Source of the DNA: Theocolax elegans
Lineage: Eukaryota > Arthropoda > Insecta > Hymenoptera > Cerocephalidae
DNA: 64,000 nt
NCBI GenBank assembly: GCA_026168455.1
Contig: CM047429.1
Span: 3,655,720-3,719,719, forward strand
Reading direction: 5' to 3'
In this document: in pieces, positions 45,061-57,420 of the stretch
How the letters are laid out: every line of letters starts with the position of its first letter
Numbering within the stretch: position 1 is the stretch's first letter
Notes under the pieces: generated by a model
Databases searched by the model: none
The model's input: only the letters and a program-made list of their open reading frames with translations
What the model was told of the DNA's origin: nothing
Made by a program: the position numbers and the translations under genes

Positions 45061-47474
45061 GTAACTCACGGCTTCGTTATATGGCGACAGCGACTGTACA
45101 ATCTGCAGGACTTTGTGCTGTTCATTTTAAAGATGAAAATTTTATTAATAATGAAAAGAAACGTTTGTGCCGAGATCGTGGACCGATTCATTGGCAAACA
45201 GTGCAAAATCTGGAGCAGATTGTACAAAAACAAGTTGATGTGCAGGGTATTCAGGTAGAAACCGTTAATATACCAGCGCAATCTTTAGATCAAGACAATA
45301 TAATAGATGTCTCAAATGAAAACATCTCTGCGAATAATGTTCCTAATGAGGCATCTATTTCTATTGGATTGATAAATGATAACGAGATTCAAAATAACGT
45401 GCCTCAATGTACTTACCCTTCTGGTAAAGAGATTTTTTTTAATATCGCGGAAGTTGATGCAGATATATCGTATTTAAATTCAGAAGCTCCTAAAAGTATG
45501 CCTAATATGGAATCTCAGTGTCAGAAAAAAACTACTTTATCTTCAAAAAAACGTCACAGAAGGTATTTGCTTAACGCAATTAATGTATATAAATCAAAAT
45601 GTACTTCTTTTGAATTGAAAGTAAAGCAGTTGCAAAGACTGTTAAAAAATGAAAAAAATAAAAATAGTCGTTTGCAGAAGCGCCTCGATAAGGAACTCGA
45701 AAATAAAATTAAAAATATCGATGACTTCCTACAAGATAAAGATATGACTCCAGTTTCACAAACGATGATTAAACTGCAATTGCACAAAAAGAAATCAGCT
45801 TACACAAATGATGAAAAAGATTTGTGTAAGAAGATTTACTTTTATTCCGCAGCAGCTTATTCGCGTTTGCGTAATGCAGGTCTATTGTTACCTTCGGAGT
45901 CTATTTTAACAGAACTTATTATAAAATTGCGTGAAATAGGAGCAGATCTTCGTTTGACAGTATGCGATCAAGGTAGTTCCAATAGAAAGTTGTTTAGTAA
46001 TTTACACATAAGTTGTTCGAAGCCTTATTTTGAGGTTAATAAAGAGAAAATTTTTGCATGTTTCGATTGGCCGCATCTTATGAAACGATTGGTTGCTCAA
46101 TTAAGATCCCATGACTTTATTTATAATCAAGAAGAGATAATAATATCTTTTCAAGATTTAATAAAAACATGGGAGTTGGATCGATCTCATGGCACATCAA
46201 ATGTATTAGGACATTTAACTGAAGCACATTTTAATCCTAATAATTTTGAAGTCATGAAAGTAAAATTAGCTTTGCAGCTTTTAAGTCGACGAATGGCTTC
46301 TGCTATTAAAACCGCTGGTGAAGATCCTCACGGTTTACAAACAAAAACGTGGAAAAAGTCGGCAAGTTTTGTAGAAAAATTAGATGTTGTGATTGATGCT
46401 TGTAATTGTTATTATTTGAAAAATGTTAATCAGCAGAAGAAGCCATTGTCGAAAAAACATCCTCAAATTCAAGAGCTTTTAAATGATTTTGTTTCTTGGT
46501 CAAAAAATTGGACTGTAAAATCGAACGGTAAAAGTTAAAAACCACCATGTTTTGTCGGAATTCCTTTGACTGTAACAGTTTTACTTGATTTGTATAATGA
46601 TATTCAAAAAATATTTCCTGATTTTCAATTGGCAACGGCTTTGTTCAATCAAGATTCTTTAGAGCACACTCACTCAAAATTACGAGGAAGGGATGGTTTC
46701 AATGCAAATCCTACTTGCAGAATGTATAGATTAACAGTCAGACATATTTTATCGACTGATTTTATTGAAACCAGTAAAAAGGGAAATGTTTTAATTGAAG
46801 AAGCCCACTCCCTGCTCGACACGAGTAAAATTGTAAATACGTCGAAATGCTTACCGTTGATTGCCAAAGCAGATGCACAATTACTTGAATACGATTCAAA
46901 AGAAATGACGGAAATTGAAGAACTTCTAGAAGCTGCTGAAATGATGGACGTTTACTTACCGATTGATCCAACCGGTATAACAGATTTACAAGCAAAATCA
47001 TTCTATGAACAGAATGCTGTTGCATACTTGGCAGGATATGTTGCTCGTAAATCTGTTGCGAAAAGTGGATGCTCTGACTGTGAGAAAGCTTTTATAAAAA
47101 ATCCAGAAGATTCTAATAGTACTTGCGAAGTGTAGATTCAACATAGAAAATATCCACATTCAGATCTGAAACTTTCGCAAGTGTCGTTTTTAAAGAGACC
47201 AACGGAAGAATTGATGCAGGTTGTCCATTGTCAATTAGAAGTTTTTAATATTCATTACGAAAGTATATGGCATCAAAGAAAATTATTACATCAATTAACA
47301 GAAATCACAGTGGAATATACTCGTCAAAAAATTCATACTTGGTTCGACGAAGAGAAAAAATGTTTCAGTCATAGATTAGATGCTTTGAAATTTTTGTTAT
47401 TAGTTAAAATTTTTGCGAAAACTCGAGAGCATAATCACAGCAGAAAATCGATGACAAAAACATTTATTCTCTAA
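45061..47474 (+). pseudogene. P-element-like (THAP9-like) transposase body with two in-frame stops and an internal deletion
   Basis: One frame runs from 45,061 to the stop at 47,474, broken only by TAA (46,536) and TAG (47,133). Order: the THAP second half, an Asn/Ser-rich linker, a coiled coil (about 45,580-45,740), then transposase: VCDQGSSNRKL (second catalytic Asp region, about 45,960), FACFDWPHLMKRLVAQLRSH, the GTP-binding-type insertion region, NQDSLEHTHSKLRGRDGFNA and AVAYLAGYVARKS. The stretch that normally holds the first catalytic Asp between LLLPSES and TELIIKLREIGA (about 45,900) is absent. No 31-bp terminal repeats were recognised. Confidence 0.82.
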
Positions 47475-49140
47475 AAATCAGAAAATAAAAAATGTTACAA
47501 ATTTGTAAGATATTTATTTTGTTTTAAATGTATTATTGTTATAATCAAATATAATTATAATGTTCTTTTTCCTACATAAAAAACTATGAGTTTTAACAAT
47601 TTTAGCCATAACTTTTATAATAGTAAGTTTCAATATATTTTTATTCTTAATTTATTATACATATGATTAAATTTGCAAAATGTAAGTGAAAGAGTAATAT
47701 AAATATATTTTTTATGTATATAATTTTTTACTCGTTTCAGTAATGTACAGGAAGGCTTCAGAGAAAAACGGGCGTAACTCTATTATAAGTTGTTATGGAA
47801 ACTTTTTTTTCAATTTTTCAATGTACTCATTAAATGTTTATATTTCATTGTTGCTTAGATAGTGTTCAATATATTAACTAAAGTTCAAAACATTTTTGTT
47901 AATCCATTTCTGTTTTGTTAATGCATTTGTCTACTCGCATTTTCTTGAGATACGCCCTTTTCCCTCAGTCTTCTTTATATATATATATACGTTGTGTGTG
48001 TATATATATATAATAATTAATTGAAGACCCAAAAATAATTTTACTATCTCAAATTTAACAATTATTTTAATAACGTTATAACAAAATTGTTCTGTAAAGT
48101 ACATTTATTTCTTCTTTTAATTACTGTAAATAATGAGTATCTTTTTTACCGTTTTGTATTACATGCAATAATTATCAGTGTAAAATTATTTTTGCATTCA
48201 ATTAAATAATATATTCTTTCCCTGATATACACGCAACAGAAATTCCCTAGTAGAAACATTTAACGATTTGTTACTTAACTTTTTTAATTTCTTCCGCTTA
48301 AAGCTATTCTATTGTCAATAATTTTACATTCGGTTAAAATCATTAACTTTCTACTCGGGACCCCGTGGTAAAATAGGGCTCCTGGCGAAGGTACCACGAT
48401 TTTATTAAAAAATATGGAAATCCATCGATCAACAGTACTCACACATTTTTATTTCTTATTTTTAATCATTTTTTATAGCGTAATAAATTGTTTTTATTGT
48501 TTTCAAATGAAGAGATCGATGAACTTATTTTTTAATAAAATAAACAAAACCTAACGCACTATCGACAGTACCTCTGCGGTAGTGTGGAAACCTGTCTTTC
48601 AATGTGTATACAATTAAAAATGTTATAGTTGTAAATCTAGTTTACAATAATAAATTATTCTATTTTATTATATGATTTTTCAATTTTCTTAACCCTATCA
48701 CTAATGAAATTAAACATGTTATATTAGTAAAGTGTCTTTAAACAGTTCACAGTAAAGTAAAAAACATGTTATAAATAATTTGCATTTATTTAAGTCCGGT
48801 ATATTACATCTGTCTATTTTAATTCACCAGTTAAATGTTCATTTAATAAACTCTGACATGTATAAATGTATAATTTATTTTGATTTATATATTTTCATTT
48901 TCAATCGATAGAGTATTTAAATTTATTAATTATCAATTTTAATATAAGTAGTAATTATTTATATCTATTTCAGTATATTAATATTTATTTTTGATAAATT
49001 ATAGAGCATGTACCACATTTATTTTTTACATTTAAAATTTCATTTGATGTAAATAATTTTTTTATTTCTTTTTACGTCATTCTTTTAATTATAATTTTTA
49101 AACAATTCAATATAAGAAATATTTGCTATAAAAAAAAATT
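47475..49140. other. AT-rich region with one small inverted-repeat element
   Basis: No gene. A short MITE-like pair (47,752-47,781, AGAAAAACGGGCGTAACTC, inverted at about 47,948-47,975) encloses about 170 bp. A TA/TG microsatellite follows (about 47,974-48,013). The rest is featureless A/T-rich DNA. Confidence 0.5.
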
Positions 49141-49142
49141 CT

Positions 49143-49217
49143 AATATGACGATTTGAACCCACAGCCAAAAGATTTGTATAACAATGCATACGCCTGAAG
49201 CCACTCGACTACGTAGC
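49143..49217 (-). other. tRNA-like sequence (Ser/Leu type), degenerate
   Basis: On the minus strand TAGTCGAGTGGCTTCAGGCG (A box, 49,211-49,192) and GGGTTCAAATC (B box, 49,161-49,151) have tRNA-like spacing with an intervening long-arm-like segment. The acceptor ends do not pair. It abuts the FB-like element. Confidence 0.45.
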
Positions 49218-49246
49218 GAATTCATAATACATATACGTGAAAGCAG

Positions 49247-50665
49247 TATATCGTCGTTCCCCGATAAGAAGGTGCTACCTCGGAATCCGATTATAAAAGG
49301 TGCTACCTCGGAATCCGGTTGTAAAAGGTGCTACCTCGGAGCCCGGTTATAAAAGGTGTTACCTCGGAGTCCGGTTATAAAAGGTGCTACCTCGGAGTCC
49401 GGTTTTAAAAGCTGCTACCTTGGAGTCCGGTTATAAAAGGTGCTAACTCGGAGTCCGGTTATAAAAGGTGATAACTCAAGAACGAATTTTTCGTCTATGA
49501 TTTTAAGTTGGTACTACTGCCGGTTTAGCTCAGCAATAATATTGACAATTGTTTTTTGGCAATTTTGTAAAAGATTATTTTTATTTATCTATTATTTAAC
49601 GTTGTACTCTTATTTTTAATGCGGAATTTAACAATATATCGTAAAACTTAATACCGTAACATAATGTTTATAATATTTATAATTAAAACAAAATAGATGA
49701 AATATACACTTTAGTCAATTGTTGGTTTTAAATAACTCAATTTTTATAATACATTTCAACACAACTGCCGAAGGTTCTGTTTTACGGAGTGAGATTTTTT
49801 CGCTAGAGTTAAACAAGGGAGAGAAATGGAATAAGGTACAAAATGATTCGAATACAACCGCCAAAATTGAATAGTTGACATGCTTTAAAATTGTTTAAGA
49901 GGTATCAGTGTTAAATTACATTTGTCAAATTAAAATTAAAATTGCGAAAAATGGCAGTTTGCGAGAAATTATTAAAATTTACGCATTTAGCTTATATTTT
50001 TATCATTTAAACATACTTAATTATTATTTACCATGTATTTTCTGCAGTTACTACTCCTCATAATTAGTTTTTTAACTTTTGCAGTAGTATAATTTATAAT
50101 TTTATAATTTATCAATGATTATCTACTGAATCTATATATGAAATTATCAAAGTTTAGTACATATATATGTCGACGTAATTTTCTTATTTTCGAGATTAAA
50201 ATATAAAAAGAAACAGTTTAAAATATATTCAAACAAAATAATAACTTTACCTGAATTATGTTTATTTAAATTTTTTGATGATATACGCATAGGTACTACT
50301 AAATAATAATAAATAACTAATAGATAAATAAAAATAATCTTTTATAAAATTGCCAAAAACAATTGTCAATCTTATTGCTGAGCTTACACTTGCAGTAGTA
50401 CCAACTTAAAATCATAGACTGAAATTTCGCTCCTGAGTTATCACCTTTTATAACCGGACTCCGAGTTAGCACCTTTTATAACCGGACTCCAAGGTAGCAC
50501 CTTTTATAACCGGACTCCGAGGTAGCACCTTTTATAACCGGACTCCGAGGTAGCACCTTTTACAACCGGGCTCCGAGGTAGCACCTTTTATAACCGGATT
50601 CCGAGGTAGCACCTTTTATAACCGGATTCCGAGGTAGCACCTTCTTATCGGGGAACGACGATATG
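49247..50665. mobile_element. FB-like foldback element with mirrored 28-bp arrays
   Basis: The ends ATATCGTCGTTCCCCG (49,245-49,260) and its inverse (about 50,653-50,668) bound the element. Each arm holds a tandem array of a 28-bp unit starting GGTGCTACCTCGGAATCCG: seven to eight units at 49,271-49,484 and a mirrored set at 50,441-50,642. Inverted similarity continues inward to about 49,690 and 50,270. No transposase frame lies inside. The architecture resembles Drosophila FB/Galileo-type foldbacks. I could not identify a target duplication. Confidence 0.85.
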
Positions 50666-51125
50666 ATCATATACCTGACTTGGGGTAATAATAGATATAT
50701 ATTTATAATCATTAAAAGAATTATTCAGTAAATGTATATATATATATATAGAAGTACATTAAAAGTTAATATAGTTGAAATTATGAAAATATATGCAATT
50801 CGCTGTAAGTGGAAATTAAATTATCGCTTTTGTTCATCTGAATTTCCCCATCTTACACATATCGCCGTTTGAACATTCCCACTATCATCCCGTACCCCCT
50901 CCATTCAGTTTTCGAACTATGTGTAAGCTTCGGATAGACTCCATGGGGCGCCGCCGTTGTCGTTTTCGTCCCGGGTTCATAACATTGCATCGGCAATCTC
51001 TTATACTAATCTCTGCCTATGCACCCACTCAATAATACTTCTCCAATACTTTCTCGCTCTTGCCGATAAAATACCCGGCTTCGTTAGCACTCGATTACAT
51101 CGTGCGCGCGCTATCTCGATACTAT
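50666..51125. other. No gene recognised
   Basis: The left half is AT-rich. From about 50,820 it becomes more balanced and leads into the LTR tail; this part may be a diverged internal portion of that LTR. Confidence 0.4.
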
Positions 51126-51223
51126 CAGCTGGGCACGCATGACTCTCGCGGGTTCGTGCGCGCGCAGTCCTCTCTATACTCTTTTTCGTTACTCACCTGA
51201 TCGGTAACTCGCTTACCGTTATA
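51126..51223 (+). repeat. Terminal part of a TGTAACGG-family LTR
   Basis: CTCACCTGATCGGTAACTCG and the terminal CTTACCGTTATA match the last 100 bases of solo LTR B (about 59,378-59,476). The start of this copy is not recognisable. Confidence 0.65.
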
Positions 51224-51988
51224 AAATATAATAAGAAAAGAGCCAAATTTTTAGAGGTTGATTCCAAGACGCTGCAGAGCTACAGCAATTCAAAGTAAAT
51301 GATTTTTTTTAAAATTGATGATTTCACCATATTTATTAATTTTTATCTCAAAAACTTTTAACTTTTTCTGATACATCAAGTCAGTCTCAAAAAAAAGTAT
51401 TTTTCAACAGCTTGAAAATAAAGCTGGTTAGACTGAAGGACTCAGTCTCTAACACAAGTTATGGTCGTTTTAATAGTCAAAAACAATTAAATAATTTCTT
51501 AATAAATTATATTAAAGTAATATGAAGCCTCTACGCTCGCTTGAATCTTTGCTTATAGTTACAAAGCACTTTTTCGGGAAATAATGTAAATAAAGTATTT
51601 TGACTCCCTTTTAACTAGGATACATTGGAAAACAAGGACGTACTCTACAAGGGTGATAAATCGATTTACCCTTTGAGGAATATATCGTCCCTTACGGTTT
51701 TTTCAATGTTTAACAGGGTTTACACAATTATTTTCCAAATTAGACCACACCAATCAAAAATTCATTGAAAAATACACTAACCCGGCAACATGTAATTCCA
51801 GGGCCGCACCCTCAACACAAAATTAACAATAAAAGTGAATTTTGACTAATCTACCCTTAAATCAAGATGGTGGTAAGTACTCGTCTTTGCACAATTTATT
51901 CGGGGCTTAAAAGAACACAAATTATAGATATTTTAATCAGCTATCGAATATTATTCATTGGAAATCATGGCCGTACCCTACAAGGCTG
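51224..51988. other. No gene recognised
   Basis: AT-rich non-coding sequence. The stretch around 51,640-51,680 (CTACAAGGGTGATAAATCG) resembles the piggyBac target site at 51,975-51,992 joined to 54,497, so the flanking DNA is itself repeated. Confidence 0.4.
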
Positions 51989-51992
51989 TTAA

Positions 51993-54496
51993 CCCTTTCA
52001 GGGGCGGTGGGACGTATAAGACCCACGTATTTTTATGCCGTTTTTTACGTATGACTTCACTGTTTATAAACACTTTTTGTTGCTTTTACTTGTCTCTTTG
52101 AAACTTTTATTCAGACCAAAACAATTTATCTATTTTATTGTGAAATATGTGAAAAATTTAAATATTTTGCATAAATAATCTGGATGTAAACAAAATGATA
52201 TAGGAATCCTAGATAATATATAGCAAAAGTCTGTATTACGTAACGTTTTCAAGATAAATTAGTTGGGTTTAAAATATACTAGACAGGCTTTTTTCTGCTA
52301 AAAATTTTGTAAAATGCGTAAAAAAATGAAAATTTTGAGGATGTTAAAATCCCTAGTGATGGAGACTCTGATGATGACATTGAAAATAGTGAAGATGATG
52401 ATGACGTTCCACTCAGTATGCGGCTTGCGAATATGGATGAAATGTGGGGAAAAAAGATCCTATTTCAATACCCCATGTACTCAACCGACCGGTCCAAAAA
52501 ACTTGTCAGAAAATATTAAATGTCCAGGAGATATTATGTCCCAGGAGGGTTTTTATGTTTATTTTCAGAAAATAATATTCAATTGATTGCTGAACAAAGT
52601 AATTTTTATTGCCAACAGAAGAGGATGAAATTCGAAAGAATTACTACTGATGAAGTGAAACAATTTTTAGGTATAAACTTGATGATGGGTCTAAAAAAAC
52701 CAACGTCTTGTCGAGATTATTGATCTCTGAATATGCAGCAAAATAATACTAACATTAGTTCTGTTATGCCTGTGAAGCGGTTTTCTTTCATACTATCTAA
52801 TTTACATGTAAATGACAATTGTAAAGAACCGAAAAAAATGAACCTGGTTATGATAAGTTGTATAAAATTAGGCCATATTTGAATACTCTTTCCAATACAT
52901 ATAAATATTATTATGATCCATCTATGAATCAGTCAATCGATGAAAGCATGATCAAGTTCAAGGGTAGAAGTTCAATGAAACAATATATGGCAATGAAACC
53001 AATTCAAAGAGGATATAAAGTTTGGACTAGAGCTGATGAGAAAGGATATTTATGCGAATTTCAAATTTATACGGGAAAGGTGAATAATCAAACAGAAAAT
53101 CTTCCTGGCGAAAGAGTAGTAAAAGATTTGAGGCGTGATTTAGTAAACAAATATTATCACATTATTTCAACAATTATTTCTCTACTGTAGATTTGATGAC
53201 CAGTTTACTCAATGATGGAATTATAGCATGCGGAACAGTAAGAAGCTATAGGAAAGAATTGCCTAAAATTCAGCAAGATATCCAGTAGCAAAAAGCCAGT
53301 AAATTTTTTATTGAACTATCACGACCCATCGATAATTTCAGAGGTCTATAGAAGACAAAAAGATGGTTCTTTGAAATTGGTGACTTGCCCACAAATGGTT
53401 AAAGATTACAACAAGTGTACAGGATTTGTCGCTTGTACATTCTTTTATAATTTACAATAAAAAATTTCCAGAAAAACAATTACTACTAAAAAATTTTAGA
53501 TTGGCAGGAGCTGATTTTTTAATAGGGGTGCCAAATTATCGAACGAAAAAAAGACCGCCTGCAAAATCTCCTCTAAAAAAATCGAAACTTATTACGACTA
53601 CTGAAACGATTAAAAAATCACAAGTACCCCATTTTTCTGCTGCTTTAGAAAGTAGAAGAAGGTGTCGTCACTGCAGTACGAAGGAACTTGAAACACGGAC
53701 ATTATTTTACTGTAAGACATGCAATATTCCGTTGTGCATTCAACTAGAGTCAAATTATTTGAAGAGTACCACAAAGTAAAGTAAATAAAATTATTGTAAA
53801 AAAGAAAAAGCAAAAATAATAACAAAAAACAAAAAAAAACAAAACAAAAAAAACAAACAAAAAATAACAAAAAAATGTAAAAAAAGGAATTAGTTCTCCA
53901 CGCTGCGTCCACGTCCACGTCCACGCCGTTAGTTCTGGGTTATGCTAAGAGGGAATATTCTTATTCTGGCATTCGAATCACAATCAACAAACTTGAATGT
54001 TTGGTGCTTATTGACGAATCAATGAGTAATATAAGAAATTTTTGAAAAATAGTCGTGAATTAGAATTACCATTTTTTGTTTTAAGATTCTGATATCAAAT
54101 ACAATTTCAACAATCTCGAAAATCCTCTCGTTAGTATTTTCTTCTTGATGAATTGTAAAAATAAATAAAACTATTGTAAAAGTATCGTATGTAAAAATAT
54201 TGGAACCGTCATTTTAAATTTTGGAATTCTGACATCAAATTCGTAATCAGCGACCTCGAAAACCCTCTTATAGAGTATTTTTTTATTGATGAATAGAAAA
54301 ACTGAAAAATTTTGTAAAAATATTCGCCTTTATGGATCCGCTATTTTGAATTTTGAAATTGTAACATCAGATAAATGAACAAAATGTAAAATTTCGTAAA
54401 AATATCCGCCATATTGGACCCGCCATTTTGCAAAAACCTATAAAACACTTATAGTTTTTAAAATTCATCTAGAGGAAAAATGTGCCCCTGAAAGGG
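51993..54496 (+). mobile_element. piggyBac element, complete ends, degenerate
   Basis: 13-bp inverted ends CCCTTTCAGGGGC (51,993-52,005) and GCCCCTGAAAGGG (54,484-54,496) are flanked by TTAA on both sides (51,989-51,992 and 54,497-54,500), the hallmark of piggyBac insertion. Length 2,504 bp. It contains a decayed transposase. Confidence 0.92.
52314..53779 (+). pseudogene. piggyBac transposase (DDE), broken
   Basis: Open pieces in different frames follow the family order: an acidic N terminus, FERITTDEVKQFLGINLMMG (about 52,660), the core stretch NQSIDESMIKFKGRSSMKQY and KPIQRGYKVWTRADEKGYLC (about 52,930-53,060), then a C-terminal part ending in the Cys-rich domain (RRRCRHCSTKE, YCKTCNIPLC). 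Several frame changes and stops (near 52,723, 53,188 and 53,290) make it inactive. Confidence 0.85.
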
Positions 54497-55163
54497 TTAA
54501 ATCGATTTACCGGTGGTATATATATACAGTTGTGTGCATAAGTTTCTGGCCAAAAAAAAAAAATTACAGCCAATTTTTTAAGTTTTATATCTCCGTGAAA
54601 AATTAATATTTTTTAAAAATCCCGACGCCGTTTTAAAGAGCAAACCAAAATCTTTTAAGCCACGTTAGGGTTTTTTAAAAAAATTAAAAATTGCGTTTTT
54701 TACGGCAAAAAAAGCAAACTTCGTTTTTTAGTTTTTTTTGGCCAAGAAAAATCGTCTATATTTTTAAAACTATTTAACGGATTTTAAAAAACCCTAATGG
54801 AAAAGAAAGCTTGTTTTATCCTCTTTCAAATGAGCGCAACCGCGTCCATTTCTGTTGAACCATTAAAAAGTTATAACATTTTTTGTGAAAAAATTCACTT
54901 CTTTTTCAAGTTTAATTATCTAGGAATCTATGCATCGTAGAAAAAAACTCAAAAGAGAAAAAATGTTTGTTTTTTTATGTAAAATAAGAATTTATTAAAA
55001 ATTTTTCATATAAAGAAAAAAATTTTTTTTTATTTTATCCTGTGTAGCGCTGTGGAATTATTTCCGCGAATTCAAATGAACTTGAAAGTAATAATAAGTT
55101 TACATTCTTTTAATATTATTCTGTCAATAATTTGTTATTTACCTATCAGTATTGTATTATTAA

Positions 55164-55456
55164 AATGCCGAAGCGCACACAGTTACAGATCCGTAAAGCT
55201 ATTATAAAATTACATGAAGATGGAAAAGTTTCTCGCGAAATATCTTTTTTGCTTTTAATTAGTAAATCTACAGTGAATAATATTATTAAAAAGTGGAAAG
55301 AAACAAATAGTTTAGACGATACAGTAGTATTTGGACGACCTAGGAAAACTACAAAGCGCGTAGATAAATTAATTAGAAGGAAAGCAGTTGCGGATGTAAA
55401 AAAAATGCAAGCATTATAGAACGTGAATTGCGCGAAGAGAATATAGCTGAAATGCG
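55164..55456 (+). pseudogene. Inverted duplicate of the Tc1 transposase N terminus
   Basis: It encodes the helix-turn-helix DNA-binding start (MPKRTQLQIRKAIIKLHEDG; RPRKTTKRVDKLIRRKAV) identical to the minus-strand copy at 56,762-56,508. It ends at the fusion with the duplicated sub-terminal segment. It has no catalytic domain. Confidence 0.85.
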
Positions 55457-55457
55457 C

Positions 55458-55668
55458 AAATGAGCGCAACCGCGTCTATTTCTGTTGAACCATTAAAAAG
55501 TTATAACATTTTTTGTGAAAAAATTCACTTCTTTTTCAAGTTTAATTATCTAGGAATCTATGCATCGTAGAAAAAAACTCAAAGGAGAAAAAATGTTTGT
55601 TTTTTTATGTAAAATAAGAATCTATTAAAAATTTTTCATATAAAGAAAAAAAATTTTTTTTTTATTTT
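55458..55668. repeat. Direct repeat of the Tc1 sub-terminal segment
   Basis: Nearly identical to 54,829-55,040 in the same orientation. It follows the inverted N-terminal copy, marking the breakpoint of the rearrangement. Confidence 0.9.
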
Positions 55669-55769
55669 AACCAACATTTTTTGTCACATTTTGTATCTAA
55701 ATTAAATACAAAATAAAATAAAAATTTAGTTTTATTATATGAGAGTCGGTAGCACCAACAATTTAATAT

Positions 55770-56762
55770 TTAGTTGACATGCCCTTTACAGCGATCACAG
55801 CAGCACATCGTTGAGGCATTGATTCTATCAAAATTCTAATTGTATCTTGTTCAATGTTTTTCCATTCACTCTGCACTTTTTCCCACAACATTCTCACATT
55901 TGTACAATTTATTGTTCCCACTTTTTTTCTTCAGCACTTCCCAGAAATGTTCAATAGGGTTCAAGTCAGGAGACTGACTTGGCCACTCAAGGACGCGAAT
56001 TTTTTTTGTTTTAAAAAACGTTTTCAGAAGCTTAGCTGTATGTTTTGGATCATTGTCTGCTGGAAGATCCATTCGCGTGGCATATTCTGAGATACATAGG
56101 GAAGCATGTTTTGTAAATATTACCGGTCATATTTTGTTCAATTTGTACTATCGGACCGACGCCTTTCCATGAAAATCCTCCCCAGAGCTTTATATTTCCT
56201 CCGCCGTGCTTTACTGTTGGTACTTGATACCGAGTGTCAAATCTTGTATTTTTTGGTCGACGAACATACCTTCTGCCGTCATTGCCGAAAAAATTTATTT
56301 TAGTTTCATCCGAAAAAGACACTTTTTTCCAATCTTCTGCTTTCCAGCTTTTATGCTCTTTAGCAAATTTTAATCTTACTTTTCTATTTTTTTTACTTAT
56401 TAAAGGCTTTCTAACGCCGATTCGTCCAAATAAACCAAATTCATTAAGCCTACGAGAAACTGTACTGCGGCTTATTTCAGCTATATTCTCTTCGCGCAAT
56501 TCACGTTCTATAATGCTTGCATTTTTTTTACATCCGCAACTGCTTTCCTTCTAATTAATTTATCTACGCGCTTTGTAGTTTTCCTAGGTCGTCCAAATAC
56601 TACTGTATCGTCTAAACTATTTGTTTCTTTCCACTTTTTAATAATATTATTCACTGTAGATTTACTAATTAAAAGCAAAAAAGATATTTCGCGAGAAACT
56701 TTTCCATCTTCATGTAATTTTATAATAGCTTTACGGATCTGTAACTGTGTGCGCTTCGGCAT
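55770..56762 (-). pseudogene. Tc1 transposase (DD34E type), three frame breaks
   Basis: From the ATG at 56,762: the paired HTH domain with the GRPRKT hook, then the catalytic core (VSFSDETKINFFG near 56,310; [11 protein letters not shown] near 56,060; [11 protein letters not shown] near 55,950), giving Asp, Asp and Glu. Breaks: a frame change near 56,505, a one-base loss just before the second Asp (about 56,060) and one in an A-run near 55,925. A normal ending follows in the third frame at about 55,770. The overall length would be typical (about 330 residues). Confidence 0.88.
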
Positions 56763-57420
56763 TTTAATAATACAATACTGATAGGTAAATAACAAATTAT
56801 TGACAGAATAATATTAAAAGAATGTAAACTTATTATTACTTTCAAGTTCATTTGAATTCGCGGAAATAATTCCACAGCGCTACACAGGATAAAATAAAAA
56901 AAAATTTTTTTCTTTATATGAAAAATTTTTAATAAATTCTTATTTTACATAAAAAAACAAACATTTTTTCTCTTTTGAGTTTTTTTCTACGATGCATAGA
57001 TTCCTAGATAATTAAACTTGAAAAAGAAGTGAATTTTTTCACAAAAAATGTTATAACTTTTTAATGGTTCAACAGAAATGGACGCGGTTGCGCTCATTTG
57101 AAAGAGGATAAAACAAGCTTTCTTTTCCATTAGGGTTTTTTAAAATCCGTTAAATAGTTTTAAAAATATAGACGATTTTTCTTGGCCAAAAAAAACTAAA
57201 AAACGAAGTTTGCTTTTTTTGCCGTAAAAAACGCAATTTTTAATTTTTTTAAAAAACCCTAACGTGGCTTAAAAGATTTTGGTTTGCTCTTTTAAACGGC
57301 GTTGGGTTTTTTAAAAAATATTAATTTTTCACGGAGATATAAAACTTAAAAATTGGCTGTAATTTTTTTTTGGCCAGAAACTTATGCACACAACTGTATA
57401 TATATATATATATACCACGG

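Larger units (their letters stand above)
54527..57396 (-). mobile_element. Tc1-like element with long inverted arms, rearranged
   Basis: CAGTTGTGTGCATAAG and its inverse form the ends, each flanked by TA (54,525-54,526 and 57,397-57,398). The arms are about 930 bp (54,527-55,456 and about 56,468-57,396) and include the N-terminal transposase coding region in both orientations. A third copy of the sub-terminal segment (54,829-55,040) sits directly repeated at 55,458-55,668. The insertion lies in a TA-rich spot next to a Helitron-like end. Confidence 0.9.

Noticed and set aside
49271..49484. Regular 28-bp repeats that look like a CRISPR array
   Set aside because: The units are head-to-tail with no unique spacers, are mirrored at 50,441-50,642, and sit in an arthropod-type foldback element.
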